From assembly GCA_900110395.1 (NCBI GenBank), contig FODP01000024.1:1-64000 (forward strand): DNA of 64,000 nt. Reading direction: 5' to 3'. Every line of letters starts with the position of its first letter. Position 1 is the stretch's first letter. Positions 26,386 to 33,460 of this stretch are shown piece by piece. The notes under the pieces are model-generated. The model was not told the DNA's origin. It ran no database searches and saw only the letters and a list, made by a program, of their open reading frames with translations. The DNA is from Rhodospirillales bacterium URHD0017 (GTDB taxonomy: Bacteria > Pseudomonadota > Alphaproteobacteria > Reyranellales > Reyranellaceae). Position numbers and translations under genes: made by a program.

Positions 26386-26436
26386 TGGCGCTCCCTACGG
26401 GATTCGAACCCGTGTTTCAGCCTTGAGAGGGCGGAA
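26386..26436 (-). other. 3' half of a tRNA gene (probably Glu, anticodon CTC), att-like
   Basis: Read on the minus strand, the segment gives an anticodon arm (CCGCC-CTCTCAA-GGCTG), a perfect T arm (ACGGG-TTCGAAT-CCCGT), the 3' acceptor strand AGGGAGC, G and CCA. The 5' half of a tRNA (acceptor GCTCCCT and D arm) is not found next to it. Such 3' halves are left where an element integrated into a tRNA gene. It marks the left edge of the phage-like block. Confidence 0.55.
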
Positions 26437-26528
26437 ACCTGGCGCCCTCGAAGTGTATCCGTTCTGCTCGAGAGCGAAGGGCCCCACAACACATGGAGCC
26501 TTAACAAGGCGTGCTCCTGCGGGCCTAT

Positions 26529-26837
26529 TTACTCGCTACCGTAGGCGAGCAGGCGGTTGGCGGCCGCGGCCCGCGCGCGGGCTGTGCGCTTCAACCACCA
26601 ACGTGCAGCGCTTACGCTGCCGTGCCGGGCAGCCGACCACATGCTGCGGAGCAAATCGGCGCGGAGCTCGTCATCCACCCGCTCTAGGTCCGCGCCGAAA
26701 CGAAGGATGAGCGTGCTGACGTCGATGTGGAGCACGCGCGCAATACGTTCCTGGCTCCATCTATCCGCGCGAAGTCGCCTCACGAGATCGCGCTGGAGCT
26801 TGGTGGGCTTGAATTTAGGGCGCCCCGTGCGGGCCAT
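26529..26837 (-). CDS. Small phage-type helix-turn-helix protein
   Basis: The 102-residue protein starts MARTGRPKFKPTKLQRDLVR, then has a helix-turn-helix: DRWSQERIARVLHIDVSTLI. A helical C-terminus follows (DDELRADLLRSMWSAARHG, AARWWLKRTARARAAA). The shape resembles small terminase-like or regulator proteins of prophages. No terminase large subunit, capsid or tail gene lies nearby, so packaging is not supported. It is the last gene of the element on this strand. Confidence 0.6.
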   Translation of the reverse strand: MARTGRPKFKPTKLQRDLVRRLRADRWSQERIARVLHIDVSTLILRFGADLERVDDELRADLLRSMWSAARHGSVSAARWWLKRTARARAAAANRLLAYGSE

Positions 26838-26974
26838 TTCAAACTCCGACTTTTTCCGGGAAAAACTGGCGCCAAATACCGTGGGTATTGGCCACACAAA
26901 AAAAATTGTGCGCGTGCGACCCCCGTGTGGTCATGCGCCCCCGAAGGCGTAGGGATTTGACGCCCCCCCCCGCC

Positions 26975-27229
26975 TCATGGCTGGCCGCCCGTGCCTTGCT
27001 GGGCAGAGCCGACGCGCTCGCCCACGACCTCGACGAACGCCCGCTCAAGCCTCTGGAGCTCACTGGCCGGCAGGTGCGGCCATTCACGTGCGAGGAGCCG
27101 TCGATAGGCTTGGCCGGCCCGCTGTAGTGCGCCGGCGTGTGCGGCGGTGGGAAGCGCGCCGATCGCCTCGACGGCGGTGCCGATTAGGCGCCGGACGAGC
27201 AGGGTTTGGCGGTCGGCGGAGCTCACCAT
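26975..27229 (-). CDS. Hypothetical helical protein of the element
   Basis: An 84-residue all-helical protein: MVSSADRQTLLVRRLIGTAV, LQRAGQAYRRLLAREWPHL and ELQRLERAFVEVVGERVG. It overlaps the end of the helicase gene by seven bases, so it is translated with it. No family is recognised; a small partner of the replication proteins is a possibility based only on position. Confidence 0.55.
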   Translation of the reverse strand: MVSSADRQTLLVRRLIGTAVEAIGALPTAAHAGALQRAGQAYRRLLAREWPHLPASELQRLERAFVEVVGERVGSAQQGTGGQP

Positions 27230-28665
27230 GACGCCGCCTCGTCGGCACTCGCAGGGTCGGTGAACCGGGTCAGCGCGCCGTCGAAGTTTAGCCGCACCGT
27301 TCCGGTTGGCCCGTGCCGATGTTTCGCGACGATCACCTCGGCTCGGCCTCTGCTCTGCATCATCGCTTTATCCCAACTCCCGTGCCGCCCGGTGAACGCG
27401 TCATCGCTTTCGCCCTGTCGGCGCATCGGCTCGGTGCGCGCGAGGTAGTATTCCTCGCGATAGATGAACATGACGACGTCGGCGTCTTGCTCGATGGACC
27501 CCGACTCGCGAAGGTCGGCGAGTTGCGGTCGCTTGTCGTCACGCTGCTCGACGGCTCTACTCAATTGCGAGAGGGCCAGCACCGGCACGTCGAGCTCCTT
27601 GGCGAGCGTCTTGAGGCCGCGCGTGATCTCGCTCACATCCTCGACGCGATTCGTTCGTCGACCGCTATCGGCGGGCGCGAGAAGTTGTAGGTAGTCGACC
27701 ACCAACAGGTCGAGCCCGTGCAAACGCTTGAGGCGGCGCGCGCGCGCGCGAAGTGCGGCGACCGAGAGCGCCGCCGTGTCGTCGACGTGCAACCTGGCAT
27801 CGAAGGTGAAGGCGGCGTTAAGAACACCGTCGAATTCGGTCGACGAAAGTTCGCCGCGCGACATGCGGCTCGATGAGACGCCGGCGCGCTCAGCGATCAT
27901 GCGGCTTACGAGTTGTGTGCCGGACATTTCCAAAGAGAACAGCCCGACCACGGGCGGCGGTGTGTTCGCATCGGCCGTTGCGCGAGTCGCGGCCGCAACC
28001 GCGATGCCAGTTGCGAGCGCGGTCTTACCCATGGACGGGCGCCCGGCGAGGATGAGGAGGTCGGATTTTTGAAGGCCGCCGACAAGTGCGTCGAGGCTTG
28101 GAAGGCCCGTCCCTAAGCCGTTCGTTCCAGCGCTCCGGCTGTAGGCTCGCTCGGCGATGCATGCGGCTTCTTGCGCTAGCTCCGCGGCGCTCTTGAAGCC
28201 GTCCGTGCTTGGGCCGCCGCCGAGCTCGAGCAGGCGCCCCTCAATGCTTTCGACCTGACGCTGCGCGTCGTCGTTGAATTCGTAACCGTAGGCTCTTTCG
28301 ATGGCGCCTTCCGCCGTCTTAATGATTTGGCGCCGCATCCACTGGTCTTTAACCAGTCGAGCGACTCCGATTGCGTCGTGCGCGTGCGTCGACCGCGCGA
28401 CCAATTTCGCGATGTATGGCTTTCCGCCCGCCGCCGCTAGGTCGGCATCGTTGGCAAAGGCAGCGCTCAGCCCGATCGCGTTGATGCTGCGACCGGTGGC
28501 GATCTCCAACTCAAGCGCGGCGAAGAGCCTGCCGTGTAACGGGTCAGCAAAGTGTTCGGGGCGCACGATCTCGGCCACGCCATCCAACGCGCCGTTGTTG
28601 ACCAGCACCGAGCCGAGCACCGCTTGCTCCGCTCCAAAGTCGTGCGGCGGCTCCCGCTCGCGCAT
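27223..28665 (-). CDS. Replicative DNA helicase, DnaB family, phage-borne
   Basis: The 480-residue protein begins MREREPPHDFGAEQAVLGSV, the usual DnaB N-terminal opening. It has the Walker A motif GRPSMGKT (208-215), the Walker B segment LDLLVVDYLQLL, and the H4/Arg-finger region LSRAVEQRDDKRPQLADLRE and SGSIEQDADVVMFIYREEYY. The enzyme unwinds DNA at replication forks as a hexamer. ATG 28665 is chosen because it overlaps the upstream stop as ATGA. Its place in the element and divergence from typical chromosomal DnaB indicate a mobile-element replication gene and not the host copy. Confidence 0.88.
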   Translation of the reverse strand: MREREPPHDFGAEQAVLGSVLVNNGALDGVAEIVRPEHFADPLHGRLFAALELEIATGRSINAIGLSAAFANDADLAAAGGKPYIAKLVARSTHAHDAIGVARLVKDQWMRRQIIKTAEGAIERAYGYEFNDDAQRQVESIEGRLLELGGGPSTDGFKSAAELAQEAACIAERAYSRSAGTNGLGTGLPSLDALVGGLQKSDLLILAGRPSMGKTALATGIAVAAATRATADANTPPPVVGLFSLEMSGTQLVSRMIAERAGVSSSRMSRGELSSTEFDGVLNAAFTFDARLHVDDTAALSVAALRARARRLKRLHGLDLLVVDYLQLLAPADSGRRTNRVEDVSEITRGLKTLAKELDVPVLALSQLSRAVEQRDDKRPQLADLRESGSIEQDADVVMFIYREEYYLARTEPMRRQGESDDAFTGRHGSWDKAMMQSRGRAEVIVAKHRHGPTGTVRLNFDGALTRFTDPASADEAASW

Positions 28666-29471
28666 CACTTGCCCTCCAACAGCTTGCGGCGCGCCGCGAT
28701 TGCGAGTTGCTCGAGCTCCATATCCATTGCCGTCGACTCGCGCGTCGGTGGCGGCGGTGGTGTCGGCGGCGGTCGTCGTGTCGCCCAAGCCTCTGGCGCT
28801 CGGCCCTCGATCTCGGCGAGCTCGCGCTCGGGGCCGGCGGCGCGATGCTGCTCGCCGCGCTTAGTGTGGAAGTCGACGACGTGGCGCAGGCGGTCGGTGC
28901 GCGACGGCGGAGGCGGTGCCTGAATTTGGGCGCCGGAATTCGGTGCGGCATCGGCCTCGGCCACCGCCCGCTCAAGCGCTCGCAAAAGCTGCCGGCGTGG
29001 TTCCATCGCGCGCTCGACTTCGGTAAGCAATTCGGAGACATGCGGCCAAAAGGGCGAGCGTCGCATGATGCGCCGAGCCGCTTCGGCGACGGCGCTCGCC
29101 GGGTAATCAGCGAGTTCGGTGGAGTAAACGTCCCGGCGAAGCTTGGCATCGATCTCGGCTTCGGGACGCTTCGCCGCAACGGCGAGCAAGGGCATCAAGG
29201 CCGCGTATGCGTCTGCGGGCCCGGAGGGCTTGCAAGCACGCCGCGCGACTTCAAGCGCCTGGCGGATGTCCTCGAGCGGCGCGCCAGCGCGCACTACGAG
29301 GTCAACGGTTTCGACTCGATCGAGTTGGCCATCGGGCCCGGTGATGGCCATGGTGCGCCAGTCAAGCGCAGCGGCTACCGATGCCGGCAACATCGCCGCA
29401 AGCGCGCGACCTACGCCAAGCGCCTCGATGCGCGCCACCATGGCGTTTGTCAGGGTGAGCTCAGTTGCCAT
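28665..29471 (-). CDS. Phage-type replication-associated protein, possible helicase loader
   Basis: The 268-residue protein starts MATELTLTNAMVARIEALG. It has a segment with KRPEAEIDAKLRRDVYSTEL, ADYPASAVAEAARRIMRRSP and FWPHVSELLTEVERA, which resembles proteins found just before DnaB in phage replication modules. The rest is Pro-rich (PPPTPPPPPTRES). It overlaps the helicase gene by four bases. A loader or adaptor role for the helicase is inferred from order; no ATPase motif is seen, so it is not a DnaC-type loader. Confidence 0.55.
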   Translation of the reverse strand: MATELTLTNAMVARIEALGVGRALAAMLPASVAAALDWRTMAITGPDGQLDRVETVDLVVRAGAPLEDIRQALEVARRACKPSGPADAYAALMPLLAVAAKRPEAEIDAKLRRDVYSTELADYPASAVAEAARRIMRRSPFWPHVSELLTEVERAMEPRRQLLRALERAVAEADAAPNSGAQIQAPPPPSRTDRLRHVVDFHTKRGEQHRAAGPERELAEIEGRAPEAWATRRPPPTPPPPPTRESTAMDMELEQLAIAARRKLLEGK

Positions 29472-30534
29472 CGGCGGCCTCCCGCTCGCGGCATTCGCGA
29501 ATGTATTCGGCCTCGGCCTCCATGCGGCTCGGCGGTGCTTTGCCGTTCGGTCGGCTCGCGATGGTCTTCTCGATCCATCCCACCGGTTCTTGCGCGCCTT
29601 CACGTTGAGCGCGTCCAATCAGGAGGATGACCTCGGCGTCGCCGACGGCCTTGCTCCACTTGCCGAGCAATGAACGGCATTCGGGGTCGGGTCTGCCGCT
29701 GGCTCCGATAAGCCATTGCCGAGCCTCACCGAAGACAATCGCCTTCAGGTCGGCCGGCGGGCGAAGCCCTGAATCCCGCAGGGATTCAGAATCATACGGG
29801 GGGGAAGAAGCAAGAAGAGAGAAGAGAGAAGAAGCCGAACTTTTGCCGGACCCTTTGCCGGAGTTTTGCCGAACGTGTTGCGCGGCCTCGTCGCCGATTT
29901 CCGTTGTATTGTCGATATTTAGAGCGGTTTGGGCGCCGCCAGTTTTGCCGACCCCTTTGCCGGGGTGTTTGCCGACCCCTTTGCCGACCCCTTTGCCGAC
30001 CCCTTTGCCGACCCCTTTGCCGGGGTGTTTGCCGACCCCTTTGCCGAAGCTCGCGTCGGCGGCCGATGGAAGAACTTCAACGCCATCAGCATTTTCCGCC
30101 TGTCCACCGTCCGGCATTTTGCCGGCGTTTTGCTGGGGGGGTTGCCGATTGGTCGCCGCGGCGCCCCGTCGACCGGCATCGGCACGGAGTCGGCTGATCT
30201 CATCCTCTCGCCGCATGCGACGGTTGAAGACGTGGCCATGATCGTCGACATAGGCCGCGCCACTGGACACCAACTCGGCGAGCAACGCGGCGACCGTCTC
30301 GACCGGTTCGCCAGCAACCCTGGCAAGCAGCCCCGGCAGGTCTTCATTCCAACGGCACGGGTGATCGCCGATTAGCACGACGCCGTAGGTCGGCGATCGG
30401 GCCGCAATCGACAGCATGTGAACGGTCCACAAGCCTTTGGCGGCGAGCGAACAGGCCCGGAGTTTCTCGTCGTGCTCGAGGTCGTTCCAAAACACCAGCG
30501 ACGACGGGTTCCTGCGATTGCGTTCTCTAGCCAT
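29461..30534 (-). CDS. Phage replication initiator-like protein with a Gly-Lys-Gly-Val repeat
   Basis: The 357-residue protein starts MARERNRRNPSSLVFWNDLE. Its N-terminal 130 residues (CSLAAKGLWTVHMLSIAARS, GLLARVAGEPVETVAALLAE, NRRMRREDEISRLRADAGRR) look like the winged-helix domain of DUF1376/YdaU-type phage replication proteins. A repeated basic linker (GKGVGKGVGKGVGK with GKHPGKG) follows, then a C-terminal domain (ECRSLLGKWSKAVGDAEVIL). A role in origin binding or helicase recruitment is likely from the order initiator, adaptor, DnaB. The basic repeat could bind DNA. Confidence 0.65.
   Translation of the reverse strand: MARERNRRNPSSLVFWNDLEHDEKLRACSLAAKGLWTVHMLSIAARSPTYGVVLIGDHPCRWNEDLPGLLARVAGEPVETVAALLAELVSSGAAYVDDHGHVFNRRMRREDEISRLRADAGRRGAAATNRQPPQQNAGKMPDGGQAENADGVEVLPSAADASFGKGVGKHPGKGVGKGVGKGVGKGVGKHPGKGVGKTGGAQTALNIDNTTEIGDEAAQHVRQNSGKGSGKSSASSLFSLLASSPPYDSESLRDSGLRPPADLKAIVFGEARQWLIGASGRPDPECRSLLGKWSKAVGDAEVILLIGRAQREGAQEPVGWIEKTIASRPNGKAPPSRMEAEAEYIRECREREAADGN
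29944..30039. repeat. Array of eight 12-bp repeats inside the initiator-like gene
   Basis: Eight consecutive 12-mers run from 29944 to 30039. Six are TTTGCCGACCCC and two (units 2 and 7) are TTTGCCGGGGTG. On the coding strand they encode GVGK and HPGK units. The number of copies is likely to vary by slippage. In phage initiators, repeats of this kind within the gene can also be the replication origin (iterons); this is a possibility, not shown. Confidence 0.85.
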
Positions 30535-30697
30535 CGCCCTTGGCCTTCTCGGCGTTGCGGCGCACGACGTCGCCGAGTCGTTGCCATTGTCCAGGCCGGC
30601 GCTCGTCGAGGCCGGTCTCGAGCTCGGCCTCATGGACGATGGAATCGGTCGGGGACTCTTGCTCACTCCGCGAGTCGGCTTTAGTTTGCGATTTCAT
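30527..30697 (-). CDS. Small hypothetical protein of the element
   Basis: A 56-residue hydrophilic product (MKSQTKADSRSEQESPTDSI ... LGDVVRRNAEKAKGDG) overlapping the start of the initiator-like gene by eight bases. There is no clear ribosome-binding site. The overlap and codon use support a real small gene; no function is visible. Confidence 0.4.
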   Translation of the reverse strand: MKSQTKADSRSEQESPTDSIVHEAELETGLDERRPGQWQRLGDVVRRNAEKAKGDG

Positions 30698-30789
30698 TAT
30701 TCGGTACCCCAAACTTGCGGCCGCTTCGAATCACCGTTCGGGCGGCCGTTCCCTTGCGGGAATAAAGTTACGGGAAAGGCGATGCCGGC

Positions 30790-31032
30790 TTAGCGGGCGC
30801 GCGAGTGGCGGCGACGGCGCGGGGCGGCAGCTTCCGTTGTTGAAGCGACGGTATTGCTCTCGAGCCAACTGTCGAGATCACAGAAGCGGTAGCGGACGGC
30901 CTTGCCGATCTTCTGGTATTTCGGCCCAGTCCCATCGCAGCGCTTCTTGTTCAAGCTCGATTCCGACAATCCGACGTATCTCGCGGCACCACCGGTGTCG
31001 GTGACGGGGGAAGAGTAGGGGGCGGCTGTCAT
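30790..31032 (-). CDS. AlpA/excisionase-like HTH protein
   Basis: The 80-residue protein starts MTAAPYSSPVTDTGGAARYV and contains the MerR-like helix-turn-helix of the HTH_17/AlpA group: GGAARYVGLSESSLNKKR, GPKYQKIGKAVRYRFCDLDS and WLESN. Proteins of this kind direct excision or activate the integrase gene of P4-like elements. It lies two genes from the integrase, as is usual. The basic tail (RRRRHSRAR) may help DNA binding. The start was chosen by family length. Confidence 0.8.
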   Translation of the reverse strand: MTAAPYSSPVTDTGGAARYVGLSESSLNKKRCDGTGPKYQKIGKAVRYRFCDLDSWLESNTVASTTEAAAPRRRRHSRAR

Positions 31033-31133
31033 TTGGTGCCTCTGCTGGTTAGGCCCGGAATGTCCGGGGAACGTCCGCAGACAAACACACAATCTTCGCC
31101 GCTCTATTCCTTCTCGACGCGGGAACAGTAGTT

Positions 31134-31784
31134 TCAACCGGTCGACGCGGTTTGAAGCCTCCAAGCCTCCGCAGGCCGAAGCAGTCGGTACCTGTTTTTC
31201 TTCGTTCCCAAGCGCACGCCCGCGGCTTCGGCCAGGAACTTTTCCGCTGCGTCGAGCAGGGGGCCTAGCTCTGACCGATCGCCAAGAGGGTCACGCTTCG
31301 TTGTTGCCTTTTGCACGATATAGGCGGCCCAAAGATGGGCGACGGGCCGAAGGGTCTTTAGAATTCTGTTATCCAAAACCTTGATCGAGAGATTCGTGGC
31401 CCCTTTGAGGCCGGTGCGTTGAAGGCTATCCATCGCTCGCTCTTTGGTGGCGGCGAAGTCGACGGCGCCGACACCACGAGCCTCTAACAGCGCATCAACG
31501 ATCATGCTTCCGACGACGAGCCCTTCGGCGAATCGCAACTTGCTCCTTTCCTCGAATTGCTCGCGGGCAGGCATCCTAGCGAGCCAGCCAATCATTTTCG
31601 CACCGTCCGGGCCGAGCGGGAGGTTGCGAATATCGGCGTCCTCGCGGGCGGTTCGCTCGATGAAGTCGGCGGCGGCAATGTCGAGCAGTGCTTTCCGAGT
31701 AACGTCATCATCGGGCCAAAGCATGATCGTCTCGACCTGATTCAGCGCAAACGGGCAAGCAAGGGAGATTGGAAAGACCGGCAT
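31134..31784 (-). CDS. Hypothetical protein downstream of the integrase
   Basis: A 216-residue, mostly helical, soluble protein (DDVTRKALLDIAAADFIERT, LVVGSMIVDALLEARGVGAV, LRPVAHLWAAYIVQKATTKR). Its ATG overlaps the TAA of the integrase gene (TAATG), so the two are translated together. I recognise no family. The tight coupling suggests a part in element maintenance or regulation, but nothing in the sequence shows which. Confidence 0.6.
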   Translation of the reverse strand: MPVFPISLACPFALNQVETIMLWPDDDVTRKALLDIAAADFIERTAREDADIRNLPLGPDGAKMIGWLARMPAREQFEERSKLRFAEGLVVGSMIVDALLEARGVGAVDFAATKERAMDSLQRTGLKGATNLSIKVLDNRILKTLRPVAHLWAAYIVQKATTKRDPLGDRSELGPLLDAAEKFLAEAAGVRLGTKKNRYRLLRPAEAWRLQTASTG

Positions 31785-33118
31785 TATCGCTTGTTCGCAA
31801 CGTGTATCGTTACAACGTTGTCGGGTTTGACTTCGCCCCGCACGACTTTCTCAACGTGCTGGCCCCACGCCAACATCGCGGCCTTTCGCTCCGGAAGAAA
31901 TTCATTGCGCTGATAGACCGCGGCAACTCCGCGAATTGCGCCGGACACATGGCCTAGAAGCCTGTCGGCTATATGGATCGCGAAGCCGGCACCTGCCAAC
32001 CACGTGACCATCGATCGGCGCAAGTCGTGGAATTGCCAGTCGTCGGCTGGTGCCCTGAGCTCCTGGCGGTCGGCCTCGGCGACCATCAACTCTTGCAGCC
32101 GAGTGCGTATCTTGCTGAAGCCGCTCACCGGAGTGCGCCCGTTGGTCGAGAAGAGCAACTCGCCCGCAATAACGGCATCGCGCTCGGGGCGACTTGGGCG
32201 CCGCTCAGGGGCTTCGCGTATGACCTCGCCTTGGCGAGGCAGCGCAGTGAAGATCGCCATCGCCTGTGGCGAGAGGTGCCGCAAGTGCGAAAGCTTGTTC
32301 TTGGAGCGAGCGGCCGGCAACGTCCACGTCTCGGCATCGAAGTCGAATTCGGAGCGGATGGCCTCGGCTATCTCGTTTCGGCGCGCGCCGGTGAGAATCA
32401 ACAACTGGACACACGGTCCGAAGGGATAGCCGAGCGAGTCGGCGGCTTTCCACATGAGGCCGATTTCGGCGTCGGTGATGACGCGCTCCCGCGCGCGGTC
32501 CGGAGGAGGCGGCTCCACCTTCTCGAGGGGCGACGTCCCGCAATGCCCCTCGGAAACACACCAGCGAAAGAAGCGCGAGAGCGTGACGTAGAGCCGGCGA
32601 GCCTGCCCTGGCGCGCTGCGGCCGACGGCGACCTCGCGAAGCAAGCGACTCAACTCCGGGCCGGTGATCTCGCCCACGGGCCGATCGCCGAACTTGCGGA
32701 CAAGGTCAAAGCTTAGGGTGCGGCTCGCTTCGGAAGCCCACCGGTTGCCGCGAGCGCGATGGTGCTGGTCGACGAACAGGGGCACCAAAGCATTGACGGT
32801 GGTCTTGTTGGCCTCCGACCGCGCCGCTCGAGCGGCGCGAATCTCAAGTGCGGGGTCCCTAGCGTTGACGACATCGCCGGCGAGGCGCTGCGCCTTTGCT
32901 CGGGCCTGTTCGAGGGTGATGGCGCCGTACCCGCCAATGGTGACCTTACGCTTGGGAGCGGTTCGACCACCGCCGGGGCGGTACACGTAAACGAAAGAGC
33001 GTGCGCCGCTCGGGCGGATGCGAAGGCCGAACCCCTTGAGCTCACCGTCCCAAATATAGGTCTCACGCTCCGGCACCGAAGCCGCGTCGATCGCTTTTTT
33101 CGTAAGTTTTGCAGGCAT
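31784..33118 (-). CDS. Tyrosine-type site-specific recombinase (prophage integrase)
   Basis: From ATG 33118 the protein has 444 residues: MPAKLTKKAIDAA and the DUF4102 arm-binding domain (IWDGELKGFGLRIRPSGARS), a core-binding domain at about 110-205, and the catalytic domain. The active-site set is complete: Arg246 (LTGARRNE), His364 and Arg367 (FHDLRR), His390 (LLGH) and Tyr402 (AAVYQR). It cuts and joins att DNA to insert the element into a tRNA gene. It begins about 150 bases from the tRNA-Arg 3' fragment at 33268, which is probably one of its att sites. Confidence 0.92.
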   Translation of the reverse strand: MPAKLTKKAIDAASVPERETYIWDGELKGFGLRIRPSGARSFVYVYRPGGGRTAPKRKVTIGGYGAITLEQARAKAQRLAGDVVNARDPALEIRAARAARSEANKTTVNALVPLFVDQHHRARGNRWASEASRTLSFDLVRKFGDRPVGEITGPELSRLLREVAVGRSAPGQARRLYVTLSRFFRWCVSEGHCGTSPLEKVEPPPPDRARERVITDAEIGLMWKAADSLGYPFGPCVQLLILTGARRNEIAEAIRSEFDFDAETWTLPAARSKNKLSHLRHLSPQAMAIFTALPRQGEVIREAPERRPSRPERDAVIAGELLFSTNGRTPVSGFSKIRTRLQELMVAEADRQELRAPADDWQFHDLRRSMVTWLAGAGFAIHIADRLLGHVSGAIRGVAAVYQRNEFLPERKAAMLAWGQHVEKVVRGEVKPDNVVTIHVANKR

Positions 33119-33267
33119 TCTTGGGCTCGCGGGGAACCACCGGGGGACCACGCAACGTAAAACAACAGGCGACGTCAGGCAACTGAAGGAATGGAAAAAG
33201 CGTCTGGAGTAAGCATTTCGGACACGAGAGGAAAGGTCAGGAAGGGTGAGGCGCGTATTGTTTGCCC

Positions 33268-33313
33268 CCTTCTAAGCGGTAGGTCGCTGGTTCGAATCCA
33301 GCCGGGCGCGCCA
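33268..33313 (+). other. 3' part of a tRNA-Arg(TCT) gene, att-like
   Basis: The sequence CCTTCTAAGCGG leads into a perfect T arm (CGCTGG-TTCGAAT-CCAGC), the acceptor strand CGGGCGC, G and CCA ending at 33313. The anticodon loop CTTCTAA gives TCT, as in tRNA-Arg. The expected 5' acceptor (GCGCCCG) and D arm are not found upstream, so this is a fragment. It lies beside the integrase and is probably the attachment-site copy at the right end of the element. Confidence 0.65.
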
Positions 33314-33399
33314 CTCTCCCACAAATCAGACTGCAGTCCGTGTGTATTTTTCGCGCTGCAGTTCGATTTGCAAATAATTCTTACTTCGCACTAAAGTCT

Positions 33400-33418
33400 G
33401 ATAATGACTCGCATTCGC
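33400..33418. promoter_or_regulatory. Fur-box-like site upstream of the iron-uptake operon
   Basis: GATAATGACTCGCATTCGC matches the 19-base Fur consensus at 13 positions, including the full first half (GATAATGA) and CATT of the second. It lies 43 bases before the start of the TonB-dependent receptor gene, a normal place for iron-dependent repression. Which regulator (Fur, Mur or Irr) acts in this organism is not known. Confidence 0.5.
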
Positions 33419-33460
33419 TGAATTCCGGTCGGCGAGTTAGTGTTTTGGGGAGAAGTAGAC

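Noticed and set aside
26386..26476. Possible tRNA-Sec gene, suggested by TCA near the anticodon loop, a 91-base span and a partly matching acceptor strand
   Set aside because: The long arm expected between anticodon arm and T arm is missing, the D-arm region does not fold, and the 3' half matches a tRNA-Glu(CTC) much better. It was kept only as a tRNA fragment.
26321..26710. Plus-strand frame with PYGIRTRVSALRGRKPG
   Set aside because: It is a translation of the tRNA-Glu-like fragment's complement, not a gene.
29944..30039. Short regular repeats as a CRISPR array
   Set aside because: The units are 12 bases with no spacers and lie in frame inside a coding sequence.
31784..33118. Integrase as part of a conjugative (ICE) element
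   Set aside because: No relaxase, type IV secretion or coupling protein gene is present in the window, while phage-type replication genes are.
33191..33394. Plus-strand frame over the tRNA-Arg fragment (contains GRSLVRIQPGAP)
   Set aside because: This peptide pattern is the well-known false product of reading through the 3' end of a tRNA gene.
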